Shown here piece by piece: positions 1-6,648 of a stretch of DNA of 27,982 nucleotides. Position numbers and translations under genes: made by a program. Below the pieces are notes generated by a model that was not told the origin of the DNA, did not search any database, and was given only the letters and a program-made list of their open reading frames with translations. How positions within the stretch are numbered: position 1 is the first letter of the stretch; the number at the start of each line of letters is the position of its first letter. This stretch comes from a virus, in IMG/VR virus record IMGVR_UViG_3300037116_000129, positions 1 to 27,982 of that record; one strand, 5' to 3'.

Positions 1-198
1 GCCTGGCAGCAATACTGCTTGTTTTGCCTCTCATGCCTGCTCGGTGCGGCTGTCAATTGGTCCCTTTTCGTCGCGCTCATTTCCGATTTGGCTTTCTTCG
101 CTGATTGGCCGCTGCTCGCCGCCGCGCTCGGCATCCTGTCCGGTACTGTCCTTAACTTCCTGCTGAGCAAGCACGTCACCTTTAACTGCACTTTCTGA
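1..198 (+). CDS. GtrA-like membrane protein, C-terminal fragment
   Basis: The reading frame is open from the first base of the window and stops at 196-198, giving 65 residues of a C-terminus. It shows two hydrophobic helices and ends in a G-x-x-x-NFLLSK-x-x-TF pattern, typical of the last helix of GtrA/DPMS-like flippase-type membrane proteins, which move polyprenyl-linked sugars or are fused to glycosyltransferases. The start lies outside the window. The last codons (Cys-Thr-Phe-stop) fall inside the left inverted repeat of the adjacent insertion sequence, so the natural terminus may have been replaced. It runs opposite to the phage genes and is probably a host gene. The family call rests on a short fragment. 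Confidence 0.6.
   Translation, partial: AWQQYCLFCLSCLLGAAVNWSLFVALISDLAFFADWPLLAAALGILSGTVLNFLLSKHVTFNCTF
186..198 (+). repeat. IS left terminal inverted repeat
   Basis: CTGCACTTTCTGA, perfectly complementary to 1669-1681. Its last three bases are the stop codon of the GtrA-like fragment. Confidence 0.6.
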
Positions 199-210
199 GA
201 TCTCCATATG

Positions 211-1557
211 TCACGCGACGAGTTTGACCAAGCGGTGCCACAGATCCTGGATTTTTCGCGGCAGGGTCGCGGTTGCCGCTCGTGCCCAAAATTCGGCGTC
301 CAGACACTGGCGGCGCAAGGTGTTGCGCTTGTCCGCGTGCGAAGGCCGACGCTCCGCGTCATCCCAGGGGCTCGCATTCCGATCCACCAGTTCCTTGGCC
401 GGCCGATGCCAGGCCCAAAGTTCGATCAGCGTGTGCCACCACAGATGCACATGATAGACCGCTACGTGCGTCCAGTAGTTGCGCGTCTGTGCTTCGCCGA
501 CGCCATGCACTTCTTTGATATCATGGAACACCTGCTCGATGGCCGAGCGGTCGGCCACTGCTTCCAGGATCTCCGTCACCGTGGCCTCGGCATGGGTACA
601 AAAGTACGCTACCCACTTGCCGTCGTCTTCTTTCACCAGCACCACCCGAATCAAACCGCCCGCTGGCGGGTAGGTCGCCAGGAAGGTCTTGTACCGCTTG
701 ATGACCTCAGAACCGTACAACCGGAACGTGCCCGTCTGCCAACCCTGCCGGTGCCCCGCACGCTTGGCCAGGCTGATCCTGTTCTTGCCATAGGTCGGCG
801 GCCGACCCGGCCCGCGACGTTCACCCGGTTTGCGGGGCGGCGGCAGGTCGAACAGCGCTGCGTCCTTGCGCAGTCGGCTGACGACGATGGCCTTCGCGGC
901 GGCCGCTTCTTGCAGGAATGGCCGCTTGGCGTAGGCGCCATCGGCGACCACCCAAAGCGGCAGGTCCAGCGTTTTCACCCACTTCGCCGCATCCGTGACC
1001 ATGGCCCCAGCCATGGTCAGCTTGGTCTCGAAGGTCACGTCGCGCAACAAAGTAAGTTGCTGGGCATCGATGTCCTTCTGCCGCACGTACAAGCGGGCCA
1101 ACAGCGGCAAGCCGATGGTGCCCCACATCGGATGGCGTACCACCCAGGCCAGGGTGACCCAATTGTGGCCGTAGACCAGCTTGGCGCCGGCCGGTCCGGG
1201 TGTCGGGTTGTGATGCAGGCCTGCGCCTTCGACCTTGGGGCCATACCGCTTGCTGGGCGTGTCGTCGATGGCCAATACGATGCGGCCGCTGGGCGCGATC
1301 ACCTCCACGGCGATGCGCCACACGATCGTGGCGAGCGCTTTGGTCTTGTCGCCCAGGGCAAAGAGGAAGTAATAATAGTCCTGGTAATCGTCGCTGAGTT
1401 CGCCGGCGCGCAGCCAACTGGACACCGTTTGTCGTCCGGTGCCGAAAAGCACGCCAGCCATGAGTGGCACGAGTCGCCACGCCAGCCGTGCATCCAGCAC
1501 GTTGCTCAGGCGATCGATCCACGCCGTTACGTCCGCCGTCAGACATGGCTGTGCCAT
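211..1557 (-). CDS. DDE transposase (IS701/DDE_5-like)
   Basis: A 448-residue transposase, or 460 residues if the upstream GTG at 1593 is used. I prefer the ATG at 1557 because a GGAGA motif lies upstream. In the longer numbering the N-terminal part has GTGRQTVSSWLR (51-62), a helix-turn-helix-like segment seen in this family. The catalytic triad is visible as D110/D111 in LAIDDT, D218 in VVADGAY and E353 in SAIEQVFHD. The stretch around HHNPTPGPAGAKL (127-139) is characteristic of DDE_5-type transposases. No frameshift or internal stop is seen, so the gene looks intact. It catalyses cut-and-paste movement of its own element and is not part of the phage operon, though it reads the same way. 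Confidence 0.9.
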   Translation of the reverse strand: MAQPCLTADVTAWIDRLSNVLDARLAWRLVPLMAGVLFGTGRQTVSSWLRAGELSDDYQDYYYFLFALGDKTKALATIVWRIAVEVIAPSGRIVLAIDDTPSKRYGPKVEGAGLHHNPTPGPAGAKLVYGHNWVTLAWVVRHPMWGTIGLPLLARLYVRQKDIDAQQLTLLRDVTFETKLTMAGAMVTDAAKWVKTLDLPLWVVADGAYAKRPFLQEAAAAKAIVVSRLRKDAALFDLPPPRKPGERRGPGRPPTYGKNRISLAKRAGHRQGWQTGTFRLYGSEVIKRYKTFLATYPPAGGLIRVVLVKEDDGKWVAYFCTHAEATVTEILEAVADRSAIEQVFHDIKEVHGVGEAQTRNYWTHVAVYHVHLWWHTLIELWAWHRPAKELVDRNASPWDDAERRPSHADKRNTLRRQCLDAEFWARAATATLPRKIQDLWHRLVKLVA

Positions 1558-1651
1558 CCTTGGCTCTCCGGTACGATGAGGGTAGTAGTGCACCCGCTAT
1601 CGTGCCTGGAGAGCCGTTTTTGCGCCTAGATCAGTCTTGCTCCGGGACCCG

Positions 1652-1849
1652 CTAGTGCCAACGATTTGTCAGAAAGTGCAGAACGGCCTCGGAGTCGGTA
1701 AATCTAAGGCTCAGCTTCGATGCGATCTCGATTCGGATGTCGCCGTCGGCGATCGCCTCCTGGAGCCACTGCTCGAAAGCAGGAGTAAGCACGTCGCGAA
1801 GAAACCGCTTTTTGCGCTCGGCCGGTGACCAGTATTCGTCATCGCTCAT
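1652..1849 (-). CDS. Small charged protein, probably truncated by the IS
   Basis: A 65-residue open frame starting MSDDEYWSPAERKKRF. It is acidic/basic and mostly helical in character, with no recognised domain. Its last ten or so codons lie within the IS: the frame crosses the right inverted repeat at 1669-1681 (coding LHFL) and stops at 1652-1654. The original C-terminus has therefore probably been lost. No strong ribosome site precedes the ATG. It is the last minus-strand open frame of the phage side before the IS. Function unknown. Confidence 0.5.
   Translation of the reverse strand: MSDDEYWSPAERKKRFLRDVLTPAFEQWLQEAIADGDIRIEIASKLSLRFTDSEAVLHFLTNRWH
1669..1681 (-). repeat. IS right terminal inverted repeat
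   Basis: Reverse complement of CTGCACTTTCTGA. It lies inside the 3' end of the 65-residue open frame on the minus strand. Confidence 0.6.
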
Positions 1850-1858
1850 GGGTCGGGT

Positions 1859-1891
1859 CTAATCCGTGTTTCATCCGTGTTTGTCCGTGGC
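1859..1891. repeat. Short ATCCGTGTTT direct-repeat element
   Basis: Two copies of ATCCGTGTTT followed by a related GTCCGTGG fill the gap between the spike-base-like gene (stop at 1892-1894) and the next minus-strand start. It abuts the 3' end of the upstream gene, as the other repeats in this window do. Confidence 0.5.
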
Positions 1892-2137
1892 TCAGGTCTC
1901 CCCGACCAGGTCGCTTGCCGTGGTGTTCGTGGCGTACACCTTCGTGGCGTTGGGGTAGATGTAGGTGCCGGCGGGCACCGCGTTGTAGACCACGCCCGAC
2001 GCGATGGGGGTATCGACCTTTACGTTGCCCGTGACGCCGACGTAAATGCGCCAGACAGGCGCGGCAAAGACCGTGGTGTCGCTGGGGGTGATGGTCATCG
2101 CCCCTGCGCCGCGGAAATCACGAAAGCTGAGAGACAT
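1892..2137 (-). CDS. Spike-base-like phage protein (RCAP_Rcc01079-type)
   Basis: An 81-residue beta-rich protein. The pattern DTTVFAAPVWRIYVGVTG, then V-PAGTY, then KVYATNTTASDLVG resembles the small spike-base proteins (RCAP_Rcc01079 family) encoded by gene transfer agents and many siphoviruses, in which a virion-surface beta domain carries a central VPAG turn and ends in an ATGTTA-D-like motif. The match is by remembered pattern only. The gene overlaps the 90-residue gene upstream by 20 bases. In the virion it would sit on a head or tail spike; its position at the far end of the late operon fits a surface component. Confidence 0.6.
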   Translation of the reverse strand: MSLSFRDFRGAGAMTITPSDTTVFAAPVWRIYVGVTGNVKVDTPIASGVVYNAVPAGTYIYPNATKVYATNTTASDLVGET

Positions 2138-2390
2138 CGGCAGGTTCCCTCGACGGGGTTTCCCAGCGGGCGGGCATCCGGTATCCCAGCTCGAGCAGGA
2201 TCGCCAGCACCTCGCTATGGGTTGGATTGGGCCGCTGGCACTCGATCTTGTACGTGTGCAGCGCCGTGGCGAATTCCGTCTCCCACGCCTCGTATTGGCT
2301 GCGCACCGAGTCTGCGCACTTGTGCAGGTCGGGCAATCGGGCCCGGTGGCGCTGGTAGACTGTGCGCAGGCGCTGGCGTGTCAGGATCAT
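2118..2390 (-). CDS. Hypothetical 90-residue phage protein
   Basis: Starts MILTRQRLRTVYQRHRARLP. It is basic at the N-terminus and helical, with a central alpha-helical stretch (about residues 25-70) and a Pro/Arg-containing tail. I recognise no domain. It overlaps the spike-base-like gene downstream, which supports it being a real coupled gene rather than a shadow. Spacing to the upstream 48-residue membrane gene is about 75 bases. Unknown function; a minor tail or lysis accessory is possible from context only. Confidence 0.55.
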   Translation of the reverse strand: MILTRQRLRTVYQRHRARLPDLHKCADSVRSQYEAWETEFATALHTYKIECQRPNPTHSEVLAILLELGYRMPARWETPSREPADVSQLS

Positions 2391-2464
2391 GGCGGACCTG
2401 GAGACCTGGGTACAACGATCCTACCCTGCCGGCGGGAACGCGCACAAGAGCCGGCCGCTGAAAT

Positions 2465-2611
2465 TCAGCCGCCGCGGACGCGATGGGTTAGGCTTATGAC
2501 GAATGCGCCGGCGGCGAAGCCGCAAAAGAACCAGCCCCAGTGCGGGCAGTTCCATTGGAACGCCTGCGGGTGTGGGACCAGGAACGTTTGCGCGAAGAGG
2601 GCCGAGATCAT
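2465..2611 (-). CDS. 48-residue single-helix membrane protein
   Basis: A short gene starting MISALFAQTF and ending LTHRVRGG. It has one hydrophobic segment (about residues 24-41, WGWFFCGFAAGAFVIS) followed by positive charges, which suggests an inner-membrane protein. Its ATG overlaps the lipoprotein stop codon as ATGA (2608-2611), strong evidence for translational coupling. Together with the lipoprotein it could form a two-component lysis pair such as spanins, but an inner spanin normally has a periplasmic coiled coil, which is absent here. Function is therefore open. Confidence 0.55.
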   Translation of the reverse strand: MISALFAQTFLVPHPQAFQWNCPHWGWFFCGFAAGAFVISLTHRVRGG

Positions 2612-2826
2612 GGGATGTCCTCGGGCGCGGGCTCGGCCGTTTTTTGCGCGACGCGCTGCGGTTGCGCAGGGGTCGAGATCGTCAGCCCATCGTCACAGGG
2701 ATAGGGGCGCCGCACGGCGCAGCCGGCGACGGCGATGAACAGACAGCATGCCAAGAAGAGTGAGCGCCGCACGATGCGGCCGGCGACGGCGATGAACAGA
2801 CAGCATGACAAGAAGAGTGGGCGCAT
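2608..2826 (-). CDS. Small proline-rich lipoprotein with duplicated leader
   Basis: A 72-residue protein. The signal region is duplicated in tandem: residues 3-21 and 22-40 come from a 57-bp direct repeat, giving two hydrophobic segments (LFLSCCLFIAVAG and LFLACCLFIAVAG). Only the second is followed by a Cys at the lipobox position (C36 in AVAGC); in the first copy Arg replaces it. The short mature part is Pro-rich, like Rz1-type outer spanins. I start it at the ATG at 2826 because the upstream sequence CACGAATCGGGGGAAT, with a GGGGGAA ribosome site, is identical to that before the lipoprotein at 27745. The mature parts also share the PQRV and QKTAE motifs, so the two genes are paralogues. 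It is coupled by ATGA to a tiny membrane protein. Outer-membrane location is inferred. Confidence 0.7.
   Translation of the reverse strand: MRPLFLSCCLFIAVAGRIVRRSLFLACCLFIAVAGCAVRRPYPCDDGLTISTPAQPQRVAQKTAEPAPEDIP
2707..2820. repeat. 57-bp tandem duplication (two copies)
   Basis: Copies at 2707-2763 and 2764-2820 differ at only a few positions. The period is a multiple of three, so the lipoprotein frame is kept and its leader is doubled. Confidence 0.85.
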
Positions 2827-2995
2827 TGCATTCCCCCGATTCGTGGGATCCATGGAAATGGACGATAAGGGCGGGCCGGCTTAGCTGCAGCAGCGAGGCC
2901 TCGGCCTCTTTCGCCGCCCTCGGCTCCGGGCCCGGAGCTTTGGGCGGCCCTGTGCGTCCCATCTGGGCGCCGCCCGCCCTTTCGTGCGTTGGCTC

Positions 2996-3044
2996 ACTCC
3001 TCACGCTCCGCGTGAGGAAATCCCTCACGCGGAGCGTGAGGAGT
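2996..3044 (-). terminator. 22-bp-arm hairpin after the sedolisin gene
   Basis: Arms at 2996-3017 and 3023-3044 are perfectly complementary, with a 5-base AAATC loop. Each arm also contains a smaller palindrome (TCACGC-TCC-GCGTGA). It lies four bases past the sedolisin stop. No T tract follows on the minus strand, so it may be an RNA-stabilising hairpin or dispersed repeat rather than a classical terminator. The rest of 2827-2995 holds only a GC-rich spacer with a small CTCCGGGCCCGGAG palindrome. Confidence 0.6.
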
Positions 3045-3047
3045 ACC

Positions 3048-4739
3048 CTAGCTCGCCGGCGGACCGTAGACGGCGGTGATGTCCGAGATCGTCTGCGCCA
3101 CCAGGGCGGCGACAGTTGTCTGGGCTGCGTTCACACAACAATGCGCGAGGCGAACGACCGACTGGGCGCGCGCGAAACCGGTTTGCGCGGTGGACAGCGC
3201 CGCCTGGTCGTTCAGGAGCGTGGCCTGGGCGGACTGAAGATTGGCCAGGTCCGTGTTGATCGTGTCAGGCGTGGGCATGTCGCGCGGTCGCTGCTCACGC
3301 GAGCAGCTCGGGGAGGCCGCGCCGTCGCCGGAGCTCGAAGACGTGGACTGCGCCGCGGTCAGGATTTGCAGGAGCAGGGGCAGGTACTGCTCGAGCACGG
3401 GCAGAAGCTGGGTGATCAGCCCGGATATGGCTGTCAGCGTGAGGCGCGGCGAGGGCTTGGTCATGGATTGTCCTTGTGAACTGGGTGAGGCGGATTGCCA
3501 TAGGGTGGCCAGGCGCGAGCGCACGCTGGGCTCGCTCAGGCGCAGGATTGAGGCAAGGAACGGGTGTGCGGTCGCGGCGTCCTCGACGCCCTGGACCGCG
3601 GCTGCCTGGGCCAGCGCCAAGGTGGGCGGCGCAACGGCCGGCGGCGGAGGGGTCGGAGGAGACGCTGCCGGCGGAGAGGCCGGCGGCGCCGCGCTCGTGC
3701 CACTGGTGAGGAGGCTGACGAGCGCCGGGCCATTCGGCGAGCCGAGGCCCGTACACGGGTCCCAACCGGGGGACGCGGTGTAGGCGCCGTTGTTGCCCGT
3801 GAGGATGTCGCGCATGGCCGCCGGCGTGCCGTAGAGCAGCGCGGGGAGCTGGTGACCGTTGAAGCCCGCGGCCTTGCAGGCGGCGGCGATCCCGGCCCAC
3901 AACGGCGCGACCGCCGAGGTGCCGCCCATCGCCTGCACCGCCTCATTTAGCACGATCCGCCAGCCAGGGCCCGAGGGGTCGGCCAGGCCGGACACGTCGG
4001 GCACGCCGCGCATGGCGGCGGTTTGCGTCTGCCAGTCGGGGCGGGTGAAGCACACGCTGAAGCCGCCGCCGGAGCCGTCGCCACGGCCGTCGTTCCACAC
4101 GGTTTCTCCCGTCGAGCCGAACGTCGTGCCGCCGCAGCCGATCGAGCCTGGATAGGACGCGGGAAAATCGACGTTGGTCCCGCCTTCGCCGTCGCTCGAG
4201 TCGCCGTCGCCGCTGGCGACGAACACCGGCACGCCGGCGGAGTCGGCCCCATCGATCGCGGCGGCGACGGTGGAACGATCCATCGAGCTCCACGCGTTCT
4301 CCGGCCCGCCCCAGGAAATCGAAATCGCATCGACGCCGGCGGCGACCAGGGCGTTGATGCCCGCGGCGAAATGCGTGCCGCCATCGTTGGGCGCCCACGC
4401 GATCACGATCTTGCACTGACGGCCGGCTATCGACTGGCACACGCCGCCGGCGACCTGGATGTCGAGCGCGACCTCGCCGTCAGCCGCTCCGCCCGGAGCA
4501 TTGACGGCGTCCGCGATCGGGAGATTGGTGATGACAGGCACCGGCTGGCCCATGTACGGGAAGGCCGTCACATTGTCGGCGTTGAGGTAGCCGCCGCCGA
4601 GCTCCAGGATCCCGATCACCGGCTGCCGGGCCGCTTTGACGTTGGGTAGCTGGTAGAAGGCTGCGACCTGGAGCGGGGTGAGCGAGCCTGTGGCGCGCTG
4701 ACCGATGCGACGGACGCGAAATTTCGGGGTGCAAAGCAT
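3048..4739 (-). CDS. Sedolisin (S53) peptidase with C-terminal extensions
   Basis: 563 residues. Residues 19-345 match the catalytic domain of kumamolisin/sedolisin serine-carboxyl peptidases, starting at the TPLQVAAFYQLP stretch that opens mature kumamolisin. The catalytic residues are all present: E89 and D93 (EVALD), oxyanion D178 (ASGD) and S275 (GGTSAVAP). The calcium-site pattern (DILTGNN at 311, WDPCTGLGSPNG at 326) is also kept. There is no signal peptide and no large N-terminal activation propeptide, which most family members have. A Pro-rich linker (about 348-373) leads to a helical segment, a hydrophobic helix (about 432-463) and a Gln/Ala-rich coiled-coil-like tail (490-550). M426 (at 3464) has AAGGA just upstream, so the tail might also be made separately. 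It follows the holin-like gene, which suggests a lysis or virion-associated protease. Confidence 0.88.
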   Translation of the reverse strand: MLCTPKFRVRRIGQRATGSLTPLQVAAFYQLPNVKAARQPVIGILELGGGYLNADNVTAFPYMGQPVPVITNLPIADAVNAPGGAADGEVALDIQVAGGVCQSIAGRQCKIVIAWAPNDGGTHFAAGINALVAAGVDAISISWGGPENAWSSMDRSTVAAAIDGADSAGVPVFVASGDGDSSDGEGGTNVDFPASYPGSIGCGGTTFGSTGETVWNDGRGDGSGGGFSVCFTRPDWQTQTAAMRGVPDVSGLADPSGPGWRIVLNEAVQAMGGTSAVAPLWAGIAAACKAAGFNGHQLPALLYGTPAAMRDILTGNNGAYTASPGWDPCTGLGSPNGPALVSLLTSGTSAAPPASPPAASPPTPPPPAVAPPTLALAQAAAVQGVEDAATAHPFLASILRLSEPSVRSRLATLWQSASPSSQGQSMTKPSPRLTLTAISGLITQLLPVLEQYLPLLLQILTAAQSTSSSSGDGAASPSCSREQRPRDMPTPDTINTDLANLQSAQATLLNDQAALSTAQTGFARAQSVVRLAHCCVNAAQTTVAALVAQTISDITAVYGPPAS

Positions 4740-4778
4740 GTTGAGGTTCCTAGCCGTGGAGTCAGGTAGTGGAGACGA

Positions 4779-4970
4779 TCAAGCCGGCCGGTAATTCAGG
4801 ACGAGCTGCGCGGTGTTGAGCGCGCCGAAATAACCCTTCGCGCCGTCCGGGCGCCGACCATGCAGCGTCTCGAGGTTGACGTTTCGTGCATAACAGTTGT
4901 TACCGTGCGGGTCCCAGGACGAAGTCAATTGCCAGCCGGACGGTGGTCGATGCACGCTCGCGGACGCCAT
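4779..4970 (-). CDS. Doubtful small open frame between holin-like and sedolisin genes
   Basis: A 63-residue frame ending NTAQLVLNYRPA. It overlaps the holin-like gene by 71 bases from its only ATG; a TTG at 4928 would shorten the overlap. The C-terminal half (NLETLHGRRPDGAKGYFGAL) has ordinary protein composition, while the N-terminal half looks like a shadow of the upstream gene. No good ribosome site is seen. I cannot assign a function and the start is uncertain. Confidence 0.35.
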   Translation of the reverse strand: MASASVHRPPSGWQLTSSWDPHGNNCYARNVNLETLHGRRPDGAKGYFGALNTAQLVLNYRPA

Positions 4971-5253
4971 CGATGACCGCCTGGGCGAGGACGACGCCGG
5001 CCAGGCCTCCCAGGAAGCTCAGGCCGCTGCGGGCATGCTCAGTGGCGAGGCGCGGAGCCCATTGCGCGAGCAGTTCACAGATCCAGGGCATGACGAAGCC
5101 GCTGAAACAGGCGCCGACGATCACCAGGGCGAACATGCGCCGCTTGGGCGCCCCCGCGGGCTGCAGCAGCGCGAAACTCAGCGCACCGGCGACGCAGCCC
5201 GCGGCGTCGATGACGCCGGGGGGAATCTCCATGGCCAGCCTCGCGTGCTTCAT
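4900..5253 (-). CDS. Three-helix membrane protein, holin-like
   Basis: 117 residues with three predicted hydrophobic helices at about 14-33, 40-62 and 77-95, separated by short charged turns (APKRR, RLATEHARS), and a charged C-terminus. This size and topology fit class I phage holins, which form the inner-membrane lesion that starts lysis. A GAGGGAAAC ribosome site precedes the ATG at 5253. It lies between the oxygenase and the sedolisin peptidase. No sequence motif proves holin function; a general small membrane protein is the alternative. Confidence 0.55.
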   Translation of the reverse strand: MKHARLAMEIPPGVIDAAGCVAGALSFALLQPAGAPKRRMFALVIVGACFSGFVMPWICELLAQWAPRLATEHARSGLSFLGGLAGVVLAQAVIDGVRERASTTVRLAIDFVLGPAR

Positions 5254-5320
5254 GTTTCCCTCGCACCCGAATTCAGCGCGCGCGAGCGGGAGAAAGCAAA
5301 TCGAAAATGGGCGGGTGCCA

Positions 5321-5959
5321 CTAATGGCAACGGGTAGTGTGGACGTTCACACTGGCCGCGCCTGGGGGGGGGACTCGCGATCCGAAATCTGCGTGCATCC
5401 GTCGCCCCGCGCCAGGTTGAGCGCCGTACCAAAACACAGCCAGCGAACGCCGGGCGACGTCGGCCGGCCCGGTCACGGCGCGGACCTGGTGCTGTTCCGC
5501 GCGGCAATCGAAGACTACCAGCCGCCCGGGCAGCGGCTCGACAACGGCGCCGCCGGCGAACACCAGCTCGCCGCCCCAGAGCGGCGTCCACAATTCATGG
5601 ACCCACAGCACGGCCGACAGCACCCGCTGGATGCCGAGCCGGCCATGCGTGTCGGCGTCGAGGTGTGGCGCGAGCCCTGGCCCGGGCGGCATCTCGTGCA
5701 ATCCAGCGCCCCGCAGGCCCAGGTCGCAAATCAACGGGCGGACAGCCGCCGGGAACCAGTCGGCCACGGGCAGGGCGGCCAGCTCGGCGAGGAGCAGCCC
5801 GCACGCCGTCGGCAGCGGCGTGGTAAGGTCGCTGGCGCGCTTGCACTGCGTCGCTGGATCGTAGGCGACCCAGCCCGGCCAATCGGCGGCCGGCCACGCT
5901 TCGCGCGCTGCGTGGATCCGCTCCGGCGGGAACAGGCCGTCATGCACTACGAAATTCAT
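5321..5959 (-). CDS. 2-oxoglutarate/Fe(II)-dependent dioxygenase
   Basis: 212 residues from the ATG at 5959, which has GGAGGT upstream and overlaps the methyltransferase stop as TGATG. Counting from the GTG one codon earlier, the metal-binding facial triad is H100 and D102 (APHLDAD) and H158 (AEQHQV), and R171/R172 (RRSLAVFWY) is placed to bind 2-oxoglutarate. The double-stranded beta-helix core between them, GELVF...LPGRLVVFDC, is typical of prolyl-hydroxylase-like enzymes. Likely role: hydroxylation of a protein, sugar or nucleotide. It ends a row of glycosyltransferase-like, methyltransferase and oxygenase genes, so a shared modification target is plausible. The last codons run through a copy of the GTGTGAACGTTCACAC palindrome (giving VNVHT), suggesting the repeat has altered the C-terminus. 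Confidence 0.82.
   Translation of the reverse strand: MNFVVHDGLFPPERIHAAREAWPAADWPGWVAYDPATQCKRASDLTTPLPTACGLLLAELAALPVADWFPAAVRPLICDLGLRGAGLHEMPPGPGLAPHLDADTHGRLGIQRVLSAVLWVHELWTPLWGGELVFAGGAVVEPLPGRLVVFDCRAEQHQVRAVTGPADVARRSLAVFWYGAQPGAGRRMHADFGSRVPPPGAASVNVHTTRCH
5336..5353. repeat. GTGTGAACGTTCACAC palindrome, copy 1 (one mismatch)
   Basis: Reads AGTGTGGACGTTCACACT, one base away from the perfect 18-bp palindrome seen at 17710. It lies inside the last codons of the oxygenase gene. Confidence 0.75.
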
Positions 5960-6648
5960 CACGACCTCCAGCAGGCAATGGTGACCGCGGAGCCATGCTT
6001 GTGGGCATCGTCCTCAATGTGCCCGATCGTGTAACCGACCGAGGCAAGCAAGTCGAGCAGGGCGGCACGCGTGGGCCAAAGCGACTCCGCCGACATGCCG
6101 CTGAGCGGATCGCCGAGGCCGAACTCTCGATAACGCTTGTAGCGCCGGCCATGGATCGTTTCGGTGGCTTCCTCATCGGCCGCTATATGCGTCCAGAGGA
6201 ACAGGTTGGGGCAGCGCGCAGCCATGGCCGCGATCAGCTCCCACGGCCGCGGCATGTGGTAGAGGACGCCGACGCAATAGATCAGGTCGCATGCCGGCGC
6301 TTCGGGTAGCCCGTCCTCGAGGTTCCATGGCGGCAGAAGCTCAACGTTGTCCAAGCCGTAGAGCTCGGCGATCCACCGCGCACGTTCAAGGTTGTCGCGC
6401 CGGCCGTCGACGCCGAGGACGTGACGCGCCCAGGCGGCGAGATACCGCGTGCGGCCGGCCTCCAGGCAGCCCAACTCCATGACGCTGCGAGCCTGCGGGA
6501 AGCACGCGAAAGCGTGGCGCTCCATAATGCCGTCGGGCGTGAAGGCCGGCATGCCATAGACCTTCCCGTCGCGCTCGAAGCCGGTCACCCATGGCCCGCG
6601 GCGCTCGAACTCGGCGAGCAGCGTCTCGTGAATCCATTTCTCGCTCAT
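5959..6648 (-). CDS. Class I SAM-dependent methyltransferase
   Basis: 229 residues from the ATG at 6648, which overlaps the upstream stop as ATGA and has GGAGTGGAG before it. The Rossmann motifs are visible: motif I MELGCLEAGRTRYLAA with the SAM-binding Gly-rich loop, the acidic end of beta-2 (VLGVDGRRDNLERA), and motif IV/post I CDLIYCVGVLYHMPRPWE. The last is close to the DUF1698/cmoB-like and small-molecule O/N-methyltransferase pattern. No DNA-methylase DPPY-type motif is present, so sugars or proteins are more likely substrates than DNA bases. It sits between the glycosyltransferase-like and oxygenase genes with overlaps on both sides. Confidence 0.82.
   Translation of the reverse strand: MSEKWIHETLLAEFERRGPWVTGFERDGKVYGMPAFTPDGIMERHAFACFPQARSVMELGCLEAGRTRYLAAWARHVLGVDGRRDNLERARWIAELYGLDNVELLPPWNLEDGLPEAPACDLIYCVGVLYHMPRPWELIAAMAARCPNLFLWTHIAADEEATETIHGRRYKRYREFGLGDPLSGMSAESLWPTRAALLDLLASVGYTIGHIEDDAHKHGSAVTIACWRS

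Larger units (their letters stand above)
186..1681 (-). mobile_element. Insertion sequence, IS701/DDE_5-like
   Basis: A single transposase gene is bracketed by a perfect 13-bp inverted repeat, CTGCACTTTCTGA, at 186-198 and 1669-1681. The element is about 1.5 kb, a normal size for IS701/IS4-like elements. I see no convincing target-site duplication outside the repeats (left flank ...TTAA, right flank AACG...), so the exact ends are inferred from the repeats alone. Both outside genes read into the repeats and stop within the element. Confidence 0.65.

Noticed and set aside
208-1629. Long + strand open frame opposite the transposase
   Set aside because: Composition is Arg/His/Pro-rich with no motif; it is the antisense shadow of an intact DDE transposase in GC-rich DNA.
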